From Linnemannia schmuckeri (Eukaryota; Mortierellomycota; Mortierellomycetes; Mortierellales; Mortierellaceae), in contig JANATG010000005.1 of the NCBI GenBank assembly GCA_029449235.1, positions 1,922,001 through 1,986,000 on the forward strand: 64,000 nt of DNA, read 5' to 3'. Shown here piece after piece: positions 11,106 through 24,098 of this stretch (the stretch's first letter is position 1; each line of letters starts with the position of its first letter). A program made the translations under genes and the position numbers. Under the pieces are notes generated by a model that ran no database searches, was not told the DNA's origin, and saw nothing but the letters and a program-made list of their open reading frames with translations.

Positions 11106-13575
11106 ATTGTTTGGTAATAAGTGATTGATTGTCGTTTAGATGGTTTAAAAAGAAGAGTGCGTATGCGATCCTGGAGGGAGGAGGAGTAAACGAACAGGCA
11201 CAGCTAGCAAGAGGCGTCTGTCCCTTGTCTCTTTTCTTTTGTCAGCAAAGCCACCACCCAATTTCATCAGCCAGGAGTTTCAATTTCTCTGGTGCTGGGA
11301 GAATCCGCAACAAAAAGCTGCGCGAACTTTTCTTGGACTTTGCACCAGGGTGCTTATGCTGGTGGCTGCATTGCGTCATGGCGTCTGAACTTGTCCATAA
11401 GCCCATCGCACCTACTGGAGGTACCCTAGACAACAATTAGATCCCGATTAATACCTCAGTTGCTCCATGAGCCTATCGCTGACGTGGCGCACTTGCTGAC
11501 AAGCTTGGCCACCACAAAGCCACGTTTTAACAAACAACGCCGATCGACACTGGAATATCTGCTATGGATCAAACTGTTCAAAACTTTCAGGCTTCAAGCT
11601 ATCCCGATGGAATAAAAAAAGCAAAAGAGTAAAAGATTCTATGTGCTGGAGGATGAACATTACGATCGCTTTTAGTTCACCATTTTTGTCCCCGGCCGGG
11701 CTCTGCAGCGAGAGGAAGAGGGAAGGAAGCAAAGGCAACCAGATCCACTTTTTTTATTACATTTCTCCCTCTCCCTCTCCTCTTCCCCGGCCATCAGAGA
11801 CACAGCCCGAGATCCCTCAACCTAAAACTCCGTCGTCACGCGTGATCAAAAAAGCCTCGGTCACCCATCTTTGCTTTTAATGCAACAAAAAGGGTCCGAT
11901 TGAAGAGATGTTACCAGTACAAGGTTACGAGCGTTGCCTTCCTTTTGCATTTCTTTCACGCAAAAACGAAATGGTAAGAACTGGATGATAAGGAAACTAG
12001 ACAGGATGGTAGAGTCACTGTAGTTGACAAAGGATAGGCGCTGCGCCAAGAATGTGTTTACAAAGGAGAGGAAGAAGAGAGGCGAGTGGAGCCGGATGGG
12101 TCCAAAAAGGCAAGATGTCCTGTCCTGAAAACAATCGATACTAGCGAACAACGTGAGAGAGTTAAGTGCTGAATATGAGCCGAGAGGGAGGAAGAGGAAG
12201 CATTGATGGCTCATGCTTTACGCATAATAATGAAGAAAAGGGGGTAATTGAGTGAATAAAGAAGGAAAACGGATCAACCTTGGAAGTCAAAGGGAGAGAG
12301 AGTCAAGGATGCAAGTGAACAAGGTACGAGTCATTTTAATACGTCTTTTATTTGTTGTTTTGTTGATGTTATTCATCCGTCCCAAGTCAACTCGATGACT
12401 AAGTTGGAGGAAATGAGCAAGAGACAGAGAGAGGAGAAAAGCACATCCGAATGTAATCGATGGATTTGTACTGTTGTGGGAGAATTGTCGCGACGAGGGG
12501 AACGGTAACGACACTGCTGTTTGCCCTGTTCCTGTTCCTGCGTTCAGCTCGATCCAAGCAGTGAGAGGAAATGTTCATTCTTCTTTAACGTTCCGACCGG
12601 CTGATGCGAGTGTAAGTTGAGTGAGGATTGCTTAGTTGTCGATGAGAGTGGATATAATGCGTCTTCCAACGGACATGTTGATAACCGTCGTCGTCAACAA
12701 GAAGACAGGAGCACAACAATGAAGGAGAAGAAGTAATGGAATAAGCTCGCTCCCTCCCTATTCCCTTCCTCGTGTGCGTGTGTTTGTGTGCTTATGCCCT
12801 TTGTCCTGTTGTAACAAAAGTCATCGCATCGAGTATAAACAAAAGCTTGACTCTTTATGGCAAAAGGCGGGGATAAGTTCATAAACCATGACCCCGCATC
12901 GTTTTTGTTGTTGTTCACATTCACATGCCAAAAAACATACAAAAAAAAAGAAGTGACTCGCTTCTTTCTCTGAATAGATTCAAACAGGAAGAAGGTCGCT
13001 TTGGTCGGCCATTGGCTGAATCAAGTGGGGGAGGGGCGGGACTATTGTTCAGAGGCAGGGGCACTCGTCTTGCTTTCTCTCTCATCTGAATCCAATTGGC
13101 CTGTTACTCACGCCACGGACACACTCAAACACACACTCAGAAACTTACTTTAATGTAGTACTCGAGTAGTCATTCGAAAATAAAGTCTCCTTTTGCTTCT
13201 TTTCCAACTCGTTTGTTCAAGGATGAAGGAAGGAACTAGGAAGAGACGGATGTGCCCAAGATAGAAAACCTCCTTTTGTGACAATTAGATCCATTCTTCT
13301 ACTATCCATGACACATCACATCATCTCTTTTCCTCCCTTCTCTTCAATATAAAAGACATTCTTTTTCCTTCTTTCCCTGCCTTTTTTTTTTCTCTTCTTC
13401 TCCTGTTTCCTTAATATCCTCCTTTCATCTTCATCCTCCCTTTCTGCCCTCCTCCTCCCCCCCTTTCTCTTCTCTCTTCACTCCCACTCTTTTGTTGATC
13501 TCATCCCGATCTTCACACACTCCCCACTCTTTCACTTCTTCACTTGTATAAACATCAATACCAATCATCATCAAC
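11106..13575. other. Intergenic, 2.5 kb; divergent promoters
   Basis: Lies between the minus-strand RNA-binding gene and plus-strand isocitrate lyase. The only frames are short and low-complexity, and no coding-like stretch or RNA gene is recognised. The last ~550 bp show promoter features for isocitrate lyase, listed separately. Confidence 0.6.
13011..13355 (+). promoter_or_regulatory. Putative isocitrate lyase promoter elements
   Basis: An inverted CCAAT box (ATTGG, 13011-13015) is followed by GTGGGG (13025-13030), which fits the SYGGRG consensus of CreA/Mig1 glucose repressors, and by a GGGGCGGG box. A TATA-like TATAAAAG lies at 13348-13355. A long CT-rich tract then runs to the ATG. Glucose repression of glyoxylate-cycle genes is well established in fungi, but such short motifs occur by chance. 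Confidence 0.4.
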
Positions 13576-15464
13576 ATGGTTCACACTAACACCACCACCG
13601 CTGCCTTCGTCGACGCCGAGGAGGCCCGTTTCCAGGAGGAGGTCGCCAAGGTCAAGGAATGGTGGGCCTCTGATCGCTTCCGTCTGATCACCCGCCCTTA
13701 CTCCGCAGAGTCCATTGTCTCCAAGCGCGGCAACATCAACACCGAGTACGCCTCCAACATCCAGGCCAAGAAGCTCTGGAAGCTCTTGAAGAACCACCGC
13801 AAGAACGGAACCGCCTCCCACACCTTCGGTGCCCTCGACCCCATCCAGGTTGCCCAGATGGCTAAGTACATCGAGACCGTCTACGTCTCGGGTTGGCAGT
13901 GCTCCTCGACCGCCTCATCCTCGAACGAGCCCGGTCCCGATCTGGCTGATTACCCCATGGACACCGTCCCCAACAAGGTCGAGCACCTCTTCTTTGCCCA
14001 GACCTTCCACGACCGCAAACAGCGCGAGGCCCGTCTCACCGCCCCCAAGGCCCAGCGCACAAAGATGGCCAACATTGACTTCCTCAGACCCATCATTGCC
14101 GATGCCGATACCGGTCACGGTGGTATCACCGCCAACATGAAGCTCGCCAAGATGTTCGTCGAGCGCGGTGCTGCGGGTATTCACTTGGAGGATCAGATGG
14201 CTGGAACCAAGAAGTGCGGCCACATGGCCGGAAAGGTCCTCGTTCCCATCTCCGAGCACATCAACCGTCTTGTCGCCTCCAGAGTCCAATTCGATATCAT
14301 GGGTGTCGAGAACTTGATCGTTGCCCGTACCGACTCTGAGGCCGCTACTCTCATCACCTCGAACATCGATCCCCGCGACCACGCCTTCATCCTCGGTGCC
14401 ACCAACCCCGCCTTGAAGCCTTTGGTCGTCGAGATGGCTGCTGCTCAGGAGGCCGGCAAGAACGGCGATGATCTCCAGGCCGTCGAGGACAACTGGGTCA
14501 AGGCCGCCAACATCAAGCTCTACCGCGATGCTGTTGCCGACGAGCTCAAGGCCAAGGGCAAGGCCGCCCAGGTCGCCGATTGGTTGGTCAAGTCCGAGTT
14601 CCTCTCCAACCCCGAGGCTCGCCAACTCGCCAAGTCTCTCGGTGTCGAGGTTCACTGGGACTGGGATCTTCCCCGTACCCGTGAGGGCTACTACAGATAC
14701 CAGGGCGGCACCCGCTGCGCCATCAACAGGTAACCACTCGCTTCTTGCTTCTATTGTGCTTTATTTTTTTGCCGTAATGTGTGTCATTTTTTTACTCATA
14801 CTTCACGGCAAGGATACACAAAAAGAGAGTAGCCGATCACATTCACGACCAAAACAATTGGTCACCCCCATTCATTACCCCGAACAAAATACTTTTTCGT
14901 CTTATGTGCTCTCGAACACACACACACATATACATGTACTCATACACTAACATCCTTAACCAACTTTAATTTCTACTTTATAGAGCTGTTGCCTTCGCTC
15001 CTTACTCTGATCTCCTCTGGATGGAGACCAAGTCCCCCATCTTGGCCCAGGCCACTGAGTTCGCCCAGGGAGTCCTCGCCCGCCACCCCGAGATCATGCT
15101 CGCTTACAACCTCTCCCCCTCCTTCAACTGGGACGCTGCCGGCATGACCGACAACGATATGCGCTCGTTCATTGGCGACCTCGGCAAGCTCGGCTTCTCG
15201 TGGCAGTTCATCACTCTCGCCGGTTTCCACTGCAACGCCCTCGGTGTTGATGTCTTTGCTCGCGAGTTCGCTGACAAGGGCATGTACGCCTACGTCAACG
15301 GCATCCAGCGCCAGGAGCGTTCCAACAACGTCGAGACCTTGGCTCACCAGAACTGGTCCGGAGCCAACTACTACGACAACTTGATCAAGACTGTCCAGGG
15401 TGGTGTTTCCTCCACCGCTGCCATGGGCAAGGGTGTCACTGAGGCCCAGTTCGGTGCTCACTAA
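13576..15464 (+). CDS. Isocitrate lyase
   Basis: First committed enzyme of the glyoxylate shunt: isocitrate to glyoxylate plus succinate, needed for growth on acetate or fatty acids. Two exons: 13576..14729 and 14984..15464. The AG|GTAACC donor and TATAG acceptor rejoin as RCAINR-AVAFAPYSDL. The product is 544 residues, normal for fungal enzymes. The catalytic loop GTKKCGHMAGKVLVP carries the signature Cys; FLRPIIADADTGHGG upstream is also typical. Codons strongly prefer a third-position C, as in a highly expressed gene. The C-terminus is QFGAH, not an SKL-type PTS1, so peroxisomal import would need another signal. The 254-bp intron holds a CA-rich patch. An AATAAA lies 70 bp after the stop (15535-15540). 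Confidence 0.96.
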
Positions 15465-16593
15465 AAAGTTTCTCGAAACTTTTTGAACTAAAACAACAAC
15501 CATGTAACATACCATCTTTGCATCCTCCCATCGCAATAAAACAAACAAAAATATACACCATAACTCCTCCGTTTTTTCGATGACATCCATTCCCAAACAG
15601 CACCTTGCCTCAAATGGCAAAAGGCGGGGGAAACCTCTGAGAAAATGTGAGGCACATCAACAACGACACTAAACGCAAGCGCCCAACAGTGACATCAGTC
15701 TCACGTGTGGGAAAAAAAACACCAGACCAGACCAGCATCTCCTTTTCGTGCCTGAATATTTTGGCTCCTGGATGTGCAAGGGGAAGACGTAAGGAGGTCG
15801 GGGGCAATGACTCCTTGGTAGTTTCCATATAAGGAATTCTTCTCACGGCCTACCCAGCTTTTCTTTTTCTCTTCTTTTTTCTTTTTTTTTTCTTTATTCT
15901 TTATTCTTTATTTTTTTTTCTTTCACAAAGCTTCTCGAACACGGACATGGTACCCAACCCATCCATTACCATTCGCCAGCCCATTCCATCCTTATTTGTC
16001 TATTTCTTTTTTTTTTTTCTCACCCCGCAAAATCGGCAAGAAATTCTCCGACTCTCATTTTCTTCATATACGCAGTTATGATACAGCTCTTCTTGCTATC
16101 CAACTTTTTCCAACCCCAGAATCTTTGACCCCTTCAATTATGTACTCCTGTGCATGGTATCCTTGTCCATTGGTGTAACTTCTTATTCTCTGACTCGAAA
16201 CAAAATATTTTGGTTCCTTGCACTCATAGCCTTTTTTTTTTTTTTTTTGCATAAGCCCGGTCGGTAAGATCAAAGACAGGACCGGCACCCTCTCCCGCAT
16301 AACGGCCTAGGCGTGTGCTCGGACTCACTCGGACTCAAAACGGAACAGAGTCAGAACGTTCTCGCCAGTGAGAGGTTAAAAAACCAACCGGCAGACGTTT
16401 GATCGCGTCACAAATAATAGTAGAGTCGGACTCCCTACAAAAACTACCCCAGCTCTCCCTCTATCTTACTCCGCGTTGATGATCAAGGATGAAAAAATTA
16501 CTTGTTTTCTATTACTGCGTTTTAGTTAAGACTACCGATGGGCACACCTTACTCTCTCCCTCTTTTAGAGACTCCACCAATACGATCAAATCT
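15465..16593. other. Intergenic between convergent genes
   Basis: 3' flanks of isocitrate lyase and of the Sec1-family gene. Contains an AATAAA at 15535-15540 and several T-runs (15880-15920, 16008-16019, 16232-16248). No gene is recognised. Confidence 0.6.
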
Positions 16594-19500
16594 TTACTTG
16601 AACTCGTTCCAAAAGCCCTTGATCTTATCCTTGTACTTGGAATCGCTAGGGTGCTGCTGCTGCTGCAACTGGCTCGTAGGTCTAGAAGGCAACGGCTGCT
16701 GCTGCTGCTGCTTCTGCTGCTGTCCAGATCCCTGCGACGTAGGTTTGGGCGCAGGCTTGGGTGCATTATTGTTGCCTCCAAACACATTTTTGACCGACGC
16801 AAAGGCTCCAGTGTTCTTGGCAGCCTGCTGTGGTGGTGGAGAGGGCGAGCGTGGACGGGCTGGTGGTGGTGGAGGTGGGTTCTTGAGCACCCTCAAGTCC
16901 TCCATGAACGAAGGCGGCGTGATAATATGAGTGGAACCAATCAAGACATCCCAGTTGTGTTGAGCTGCCGATTCATATGCGGCGCGGATCTCACTGTAAG
17001 TCATTCCTCCCGCGATGAACACAATCAAACGACCCTGGGGCTCATTGCGACGCCCCTTGTGGTGGAATGTGGGCTGGGCCGATCGAAGGGAACGGACCGT
17101 CTTGGGTGCCTGAATGTCCTCCAACTGGTCGGGCCCCAATGTGTATGGGTATATATCGCGATCCAAGTTTCCATTCACAACTCCCTATTGTCATTGGAAC
17201 ATTGAGTATGTATGTTAAAAAAACAAAAGGTTCTATCAGGAATGATGCTTTCAAGTAGTGTAACACAACACTTACATCAATAATGGTCTTGACAGTGGGG
17301 ACATAGCGTGGCAAGTCATACTCGGGCTCATCTTCCTCCACAGGCTTTTTCTTCAACAGGTCAGAGTACCATGACTTTTTAACTGGTGGAGGCGCGGCCT
17401 GAGTGCAACACAAAAGGAAGAGGCTATGAGTTAACGATCAACTGTAGATGCAAAATGTTCTTGAATATTTTAAAGTCTCGCCCCAAGGGAGGACGTAAAA
17501 ACTTACGACATCCAGCTTGACGCCCAAGTACTCAATGTTGGTGGCACTCTCACGGAGATTATAGTCGCATCGACTCAACTGGAAGAAGTTGTTGCGCACG
17601 TCAGGAGGCGCCGACTGAGTGATAAAATAAAGCGTCAACAAACGAATTCTGTCCGCCATCCTACAAACGATCAAAGAAGAATAGAAAAAATACTGTGAGT
17701 GCCTCATCGACCATAGTATCACAGTCATTACCAAATGACCTTGAGCTCTCCTTACTTGACACGGTAATCGTCCATGAAAGTGGTGACCTCTGGGTCAAAG
17801 GAGAGCGGGATTTCACCATCAGCATGCTGTCCTGTTGCCAACGACTGCTCCAGCCTTGAAATATCGACGAGTCGGTTCTGTCCTGTCAACTTGAACAACT
17901 CATCCACAATGTTCATGTGCAATGTATACTACTCCATCCAGAATAACATCACAGATAGGCGTTAATTGACGTGCGCCTGAAGTGTACGGAGTACCTCGAA
18001 ATACGAACGTTGATAATTATACCTTCTCCTTGGTCTCCTGGAATTGGGGTAGCTTGGCCATTTGTTCCCTGATCGCGTCCAGTGCATTGCCACTGGTTGG
18101 AGCCGCCTTAGCTTCCGCAACAAACGTACTGACGTTCTCCTTGAGGTACTTTGAACAGTCGGTAATATGGCTATGGCGAATCTTTGCAAAAGTTTTGTCT
18201 GTCTCGTCCAACATGGCCGTTTTCTCACATGGCTGTCCATCCTGACCAAATGACTTGTAGTCGTACTTGTTTCCGTCCTTGACAGTGAGCAAATCCGTCA
18301 CCATCGACTGGTAGTAAAAGTCGTGCAAAATTGGTGTAATAGGGTCCACAGCGCGGTCAATAATCATCAGGTGTGGGTGCTTGCGCTATGTAACATGGAT
18401 ATTGGAAAGTTCAAGCGGTCAGCTCCGAGTGAATGACAGTGACTCTGCATATACCAGCACGTTGAAGCATGTGGTACTTACTCCGACGCGAGGCTGTCCC
18501 TTGTAGTACTCGTCGAGTTCCGTTTGAAGAGTCATGGCGATTCCTTTTGAGATCTGCATGCTAGAGTCGGCACAACGATAGTATGACACAATAGGGTTGA
18601 GTTGAAGCGAAGCACACACAGAGATCAACTATTGCAAGGTTAAGGAAGAAATATCGCCGAGTAAGTGTAAAATCCCCTCCAAAAGATGCATGAAATACAA
18701 AATTGTTGTTGAAGGATGCCGTAGTAGTGGCGACGAACCTGCTGTGAAATGGTGCTGATCTCCTTATGCTGCTTTTCCTGACGATTTTGTGGAGAATACA
18801 GGTTGAAGAATGCCTGGTGGTTGCTGCCCAAGGTGAAAACTCTGGATTCAACGGCTATGTAGTTTAGCCGCGAGCGAGGGGCGACAAATATTAGTCGAGG
18901 TTCAGGTCGACGACACATTGAAAATGACTTTGCTCATGACAGCGAATATACATACCATTGAAATCCATGAACAGCTCCTTCAAACTCTTGATGTACTTGG
19001 GGTCAGTCGAAGCTCGGAAGTGGTCAAACAACTTGTCGTCCATGGCTAATTAGATCAATTAGGTCAAAAAAGAGTAAGTACACATAGGTTCGCGTTTCAT
19101 TTGCTACAAATAGCAAGTCTTTACATCATAAAGTCAGAGGATAAGAAAACAATAGGTCCTTACCAGCCAAGAAGAACAAATGTGCGGCGGAATACGTGGC
19201 ATTTTGATTGATCTTGAAGTCGCGGATAATGCGCCGAACAGAGTCTTCTGTTGGCATTGCAAAGTAGATCGCCTCAACATTGGCTGAAGGTGCTCGTCTT
19301 GACTCCAAGTTCTCGAGGTCTGCGCCCCGTACAAAACAACCAACAAAAAACAATGTCGAGTTAGAAAAAAGTCGGGGGGTTCGTCGTAAGGCAAGCAGGC
19401 GGCAGCAGCTCGACGTGGTTATTTTCTACTGTTCAGCCGTCCAAATCTCAAAAATAGATATCTCGTCTCTTTTTTGTCTCGGGAGCTGAAAGGTCGCTTC

Positions 19501-19977
19501 CACAGCAACAGAAGGCGAGGACGAGGACGACACGAAAACCACAACTTACACATGGTGCCCTCACGAGCCAAGACATCAGCCATGTGGCATCCCGCCGAGG
19601 TCATGATCTGGGCTGCGCGTGCATCGACAATGACATACTTATAGCGACCAGGCTCGACCTTGACATTGTCGATCGACTCCAGGAACCCTATTAGCACACA
19701 TACGGAAATGGGTAAAAAGAATGCAGAATGAGACACTCGTTTCTCTAGTGAACTAGGGGTTCACACCGCCGGCTGTTATATCGGCCAATGTTTATTCAAA
19801 AATGCCCCTATGCCGCTGTCCTGAGTTTGTGAAGTGTAATGATCTCTTGGAAAGGCAAACAAGACTGGTGCTTGGTCGAGTAAGTAGAGTGCCTTGGCAA
19901 GTCAAGGGTGCTGTGGTGGTTGTAGCCAATCACTTACGGCGCTTTAACGTGTCGGTGATAGAGATAGGTTGGTTCAT
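16594..19977 (-). CDS. SEC1: Sec1/Munc18-family vesicle fusion protein, 11 exons
   Basis: SM proteins bind syntaxin-type SNAREs; the Sec1 branch acts in exocytosis at the plasma membrane. Exons: 19977..19938, 19687..19550, 19319..19164, 19045..18956, 18854..18739, 18628..18482, 18385..18023, 17928..17756, 17660..17507, 17398..17276 and 17184..16594. They total 696 residues. The N-terminus reads MNQPISITDTLKRRFLESID across a 40-nt first exon. Family landmarks are EAIYFAMPTEDSVRRII, HLMIIDRAVDPITPILHDFY and GGMTYSEIRAAYESAAQ. The C-terminus has ~90 extra residues rich in P, Q and S, including two Gln runs encoded by a CAG-type repeat. Similarity to Sec1/STXBP1 seems closer than to Sly1, Vps45 or Vps33, but that subfamily call is by eye. 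Confidence 0.9.
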
Positions 19978-20222
19978 GAATAAGATTGTTCAGTGCTCGT
20001 ATGGATAAGAAAAAAAGTGTATGTGATGCTGAGAGTAGATGAAAAGACAGAAGGTATGATGAAGGATTTTATTGGATGAAAAGAGGAAACAAGTGTGGCG
20101 AGTAGGTTGGGCCATGCTCTTTTTTTTTCCTTTTTGTCTCTTCGGACAAGCCCAGCGTTGAAGACGACTCGTGACTGCTTGGCCCAAGGTGCACTACTGT
20201 TCCTGAAAAATAATCAGACAGC

Positions 20223-21873
20223 TCATGATCCAACAGGGCGTGTCGACCAAGTCTTGATAGACCCGTCGACACTAGCGGAACACATCCGGTCCTGCTTCGG
20301 GTGGTAGTCAATCGCCGATACAATCTTTGAATGTGCCGTTACCTTGTGCACCACCTCGCCCTAAAGCACAAAAGTGAGTGGAGGCAGAGTTAGTAAAAAA
20401 ATTACCTTGAAATCAAATTTTTCCACGGCTTGCTCAAAAATGACCCTCAGCTTACCTCGAGAAGATCCCAGATGTAGATATTTCCGTCTTCGGATCCACT
20501 GAGAACATATGCATCCGAGTTGGAGAGACACGACCGAATCTTGTATTTGTTATTTGTGTGACCCTTGTAGGCGTTCAACATTGTTCCATTCGCCCGATCC
20601 ATTAACCGCAGAGTGTCGTCCAGCGAGCTCGCCAACACACAGTTTCCATCCTTTGAGAATGAAACCGAAGTGACAGGCTCTATTTCACAGATCAAAATGA
20701 AACGCAAGAATTCGTTAGCATTGAAACTTATTACTAAGTGCCCGCCAACAAGTTCACAAATACTCACCGAAAATTTGGTCGGTAATTATTGTTCCCATCC
20801 TGATGTCGTATATCCTGATTGACCCGTCGACAGAACTATCATATGAGAAAAACAAGTCAGTGTTAACTAATAGTATGAACATAAACACGCATGAGTCTTG
20901 AACATGCTTTAGTCGAACAAGACTCTTACCCCGCCAGCAGGTCGCTGCCTTTGATCTTGATAGAAGTGATGCTGTCCTTTGGCTCCTCCAATATCTGAAT
21001 CGGTGCCCGTAGTTGTGACCTACAGTCCCAAAGCCGTATCGTTGTATCGTATGAACCTATAGTAGTAACGGAGCGAGCACAGCATGAGTAACCCGTACTA
21101 AGAGCAGCAGGTCGATCCACGACAGTAAATACCAAATGAAGACATACCTGAAGCTAGCACTGTGCCTTCCTCATTGAAGTCGACGGTATTGATACGCTAA
21201 TAACATCATAAAAAAAGGTAGCCAACACGTTAGCTGAATGTCGTGTAGCGACCGCAATACTAAAACATCGCGAAAGGCGAGCAGCTTCATTTACCTGAGT
21301 ATGCCCAGTAAATCGCCGAATCGTCATGCCCGACATGACATCCCAAAGGAACACCGTCCTATCACCTCCACAACTGGCAAACTTGCCATTCTCGGGCGAC
21401 ACTGCCAAGTCCAAGACCTCCCATCCATGCGCTTCATACGTCTTGATACAGAACCCGGTATCTGGGTTCCATAGTCGAACTGTCCGATCCACCCCGCCTG
21501 TTAGAATATACTCGCCTGTCGTGTTGTACTGACAGGCATTGACCTGGGATCCGGTGGCGTCAGAGACTACTTGGTCGAGATAGACAGGTAAAGATTCTGG
21601 AGGAGCAGTGGTTGTTGAAGGTTTTGGTTTCTTGGCTGCTGGTGTTGGTGGCGCTTGAGAGCTACTCGTGTATAGCGGTCGTTTTGGTGGCGCGACTGTT
21701 TGTCCTGAGCTAATGGTGGTGCCACTGCTGCTGTAAGTCGTGTTTCCTGCTGAGCCTCCTCCTCCTGTTGCTGCTCCTGCTTGCCCTATGGGCTGGTACT
21801 TGTTTATGATTGAAGTCTTCTTCCTATGTGCAGCTAGCGTGGCTGCGATGGACATTGTCGGCCGTGGCGGCAT
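20223..21873 (-). CDS. WDR83: WDR83/Morg1-like WD40-repeat protein, 6 exons
   Basis: In animals WDR83 is both a spliceosome-associated factor and a MAPK scaffold; which applies here is unknown. Exons: 21873..21295, 21196..21148, 21056..20930, 20835..20768, 20679..20456 and 20360..20223, giving 394 residues. The ~100-residue N-terminus is Gly/Ser/Pro/Thr-rich and longer than in animals. A seven-bladed propeller follows. Clear blades include GGVDRTVRLWNPDTG, CGGDRTVFLWDVMSG, SGSYDTTIRLWDCRSQ, AGSVDGSIRIYDIRMG, SSLDDTLRLMDRANG, SGSEDGNIYIWDLLEG and SASVDGSIKTWS. The DLLAGSVDG...YDIRMG region and its order match WDR83. I chose the ATG at 21873; an in-frame extension to 22074 reads as non-coding leader. 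Confidence 0.9.
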
Positions 21874-22201
21874 TTCTCCTGATTGCTGAGAACGTGTTGA
21901 ATGGAAGAGCTGATCAACAGAAGAGTTTCTTTTGCAATGGAAGGGGAAAAAAATGCACGTCACTTTCGCCCACTTGTGACCATGGCCCGCCAACAACAGA
22001 AATTCGTGGCCCTCTTTACTTTTCAGGCCCATTTTGCTTTGCCAAACAGTTTCAAAGACCTTTATGTTTAGCACTTCTCATATCATATCAATCATGTCCT
22101 TCGAGAAACGATAACCGAGATATTATTTTGTACAGAGATTATGCAATAGTGATGTATAAGTGGGACAGTGCGAGCAGAAGCAGGTTCGTCAGCGAATCTG
22201 A
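21874..22201. other. Short intergenic spacer
   Basis: 328 bp between two same-strand genes. It serves as the WDR83-like leader/promoter and the 3' flank of the inhibitor-2 gene. Nothing else is seen. Confidence 0.6.
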
Positions 22202-23345
22202 TCAAAGCTCCATGTCCAAAGAGACCTCGTCATCATCTTTCTCCCTCCTGCTACTGTTGAAGTCAGTTGACTCAGATCCCAACGAGAACGACTGATGTGG
22301 GCTTCTAGATCTTGACCTGCTTCCAGGCTGCTGCTGCTGCTCCGCCTCCTCGTCCTCGTCCTCGTCGTCATCATCCTGGTTCAGTGCTTGTCCCAGCTTG
22401 ACTGCTTCCCGCATGTTGTAGTGCTTTGCTCTCAGTCTTGCAAACTTGTCATGGTCAACTATCACAAATCATGAATAAAACGAATACGTGAATATGATGA
22501 TGGACAGCATGAAAAAATTTGGGTCAAGAATTCGGAATTCGGAGTTGCCTTTGTATTGCTTACGAGCTTTACTCTCGGACTCTTGCTCGTCTTCCTCATC
22601 GGATGACTGCCACTCCTCGGGTTCGTCGTTTGGTTCCCTGTCATCATCGTCCTTTTCATCATCCTCGTCTTCGTTGGGCAGTCCTTTGAAATACGATGGA
22701 ACTGGTGGGGTGTGCGCCAATGCTGCCTGCTTTTTCCGTGGTCCGTTCAGTCTGAACACTTCTACGTATCATCCCCACCGTGGAAAAGTATGGAATCAAT
22801 ATTAGTTCACGAGATCTCGGAAGATCAACAAATGTCCGACAGGCTCAGTGTCGTCTTTGAAAGCCAAAAGAATTACCATCGGCATCTAACACCCTGTCGA
22901 GCTCGTGGTCGTAATGGATGAAGGGTGTCTTGGGTTCATCGATCTTCATGGTTGAGTCCTTCTGTGCTTCTGTGATAGTCAAGTTCTCCTCGTCCCACTT
23001 CAGTCTATTCATTAATAGAGACGATGTAAAAAAAACGTTCCTCTAAATATTAGCGAGCATATTCAATGAACCATAGCATTTATTTCTGCAGACGACAACA
23101 CTCTTATGTCATCTCCTTCGTGGACACTCTTCCCTTCCGGCCGGCGAGCAAAAAAAAAGTTGATCACCACCAAAAGCAATGTCGAACAAAAAAACAGTTC
23201 TTAGTTTCCGTTGTCCGTACCTAGGTGTATTCTCCTCAGACTGTGCAGTTGTCTCCTTCTTAAGAATTCCTTTGACAGCTGGCAGGTGTGAGTCCTCGGT
23301 GGCTCTATGGCGGCCTGTTTGTGCATGGCTGAGCCCTGAATCCAT
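22202..23345 (-). CDS. Protein phosphatase 1 inhibitor-2 / Glc8-like, 4 exons
   Basis: PPP1R2/Glc8 proteins bind and modulate the PP1 catalytic subunit. Exons: 23345..23221, 23004..22877, 22761..22564 and 22458..22202, giving 235 residues. The order of short conserved motifs is diagnostic. KGILKK (about 25-30) is the N-terminal PP1-binding motif. LKWDEENL follows, then MKIDEPKTPF, whose TP is the GSK3/cyclin-dependent kinase site in inhibitor-2. RAKHYNMREAVKLGQALN then corresponds to the HYNE helix that enters the PP1 active site. Between these lies a highly acidic stretch; the C-terminus is RSRSRSP/Ser-rich. The protein is probably intrinsically disordered. Confidence 0.9.
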
Positions 23346-24066
23346 TGTTGTTGTGAGGAGAGTGTGTGTGAGAGAGAGTGGTAAGTGAATGAGAGTGCGT
23401 GTTTCGAGAAAAGGAACAACGCCTGAAACGAAAATTTTGAACCATTTGGTCGCCCGACCAGTTGCAGGGCACCCTTAATGACAACCAAAACTTTCGCCCA
23501 TTTTGATGTCATCCGTTGGAGTGCCGTTTCAGGGGTCGTGTGAGAGTACTGGATAAATCAGCCTTGAATTATGGATGCAGGACTGATAATCGACCGATAT
23601 TCCTATCATAAATCATTCAGTCCACGTTAAAGAGCGTACTTTGCTACTTCCTTCCCGTCGCTTGCGCCACCACTACTCCGCTTTCCGCAAAGCAATCTAG
23701 AAAGTAAAAACCCTCCTTCAGTCGCTTGCGCCATGTTCGCATGTACAGGACATTATTCCTTCCTCCATAACTCCTCGTTCCTTCCTTTTTTTCTCTTTAT
23801 TTCTATTCACTCTCTCCTCCACATTCTCTCCTTCACTTTCGCTTTTACTCTCACTTTCTCATTCTCTCTCACCTCTTTCCTCATCTCTCACAGCGACTGG
23901 TCGAATAGCCTCTTTCGCTTACTTAGATGTCATCCACTCTGTTGGATCGCAGGAGTCGTATGAGTAGAGAGAGAGGAGAGGGAGCTTCATTCACCCAAAT
24001 AAATCCAGGCTCAACAGCTGCATGATCATCTCACCGTTTTTTTTTTCTCTTTCAACGCCCAGTGAG

Positions 24067-24098
<32 letters not shown>

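Noticed and set aside
13915..14655. 246-codon minus-strand ORF
   Set aside because: Antisense shadow of isocitrate lyase, whose codon bias explains it; no recognisable product.
16489..17205. 238-codon plus-strand ORF
   Set aside because: Antisense to the last Sec1 exon; its Leu runs are the reverse of CAG repeats.
22861..23010. Apparent frameshift in the inhibitor-2 gene
   Set aside because: A miscount on first reading; re-reading gives a 128-nt exon and a total divisible by three, so the gene is intact.
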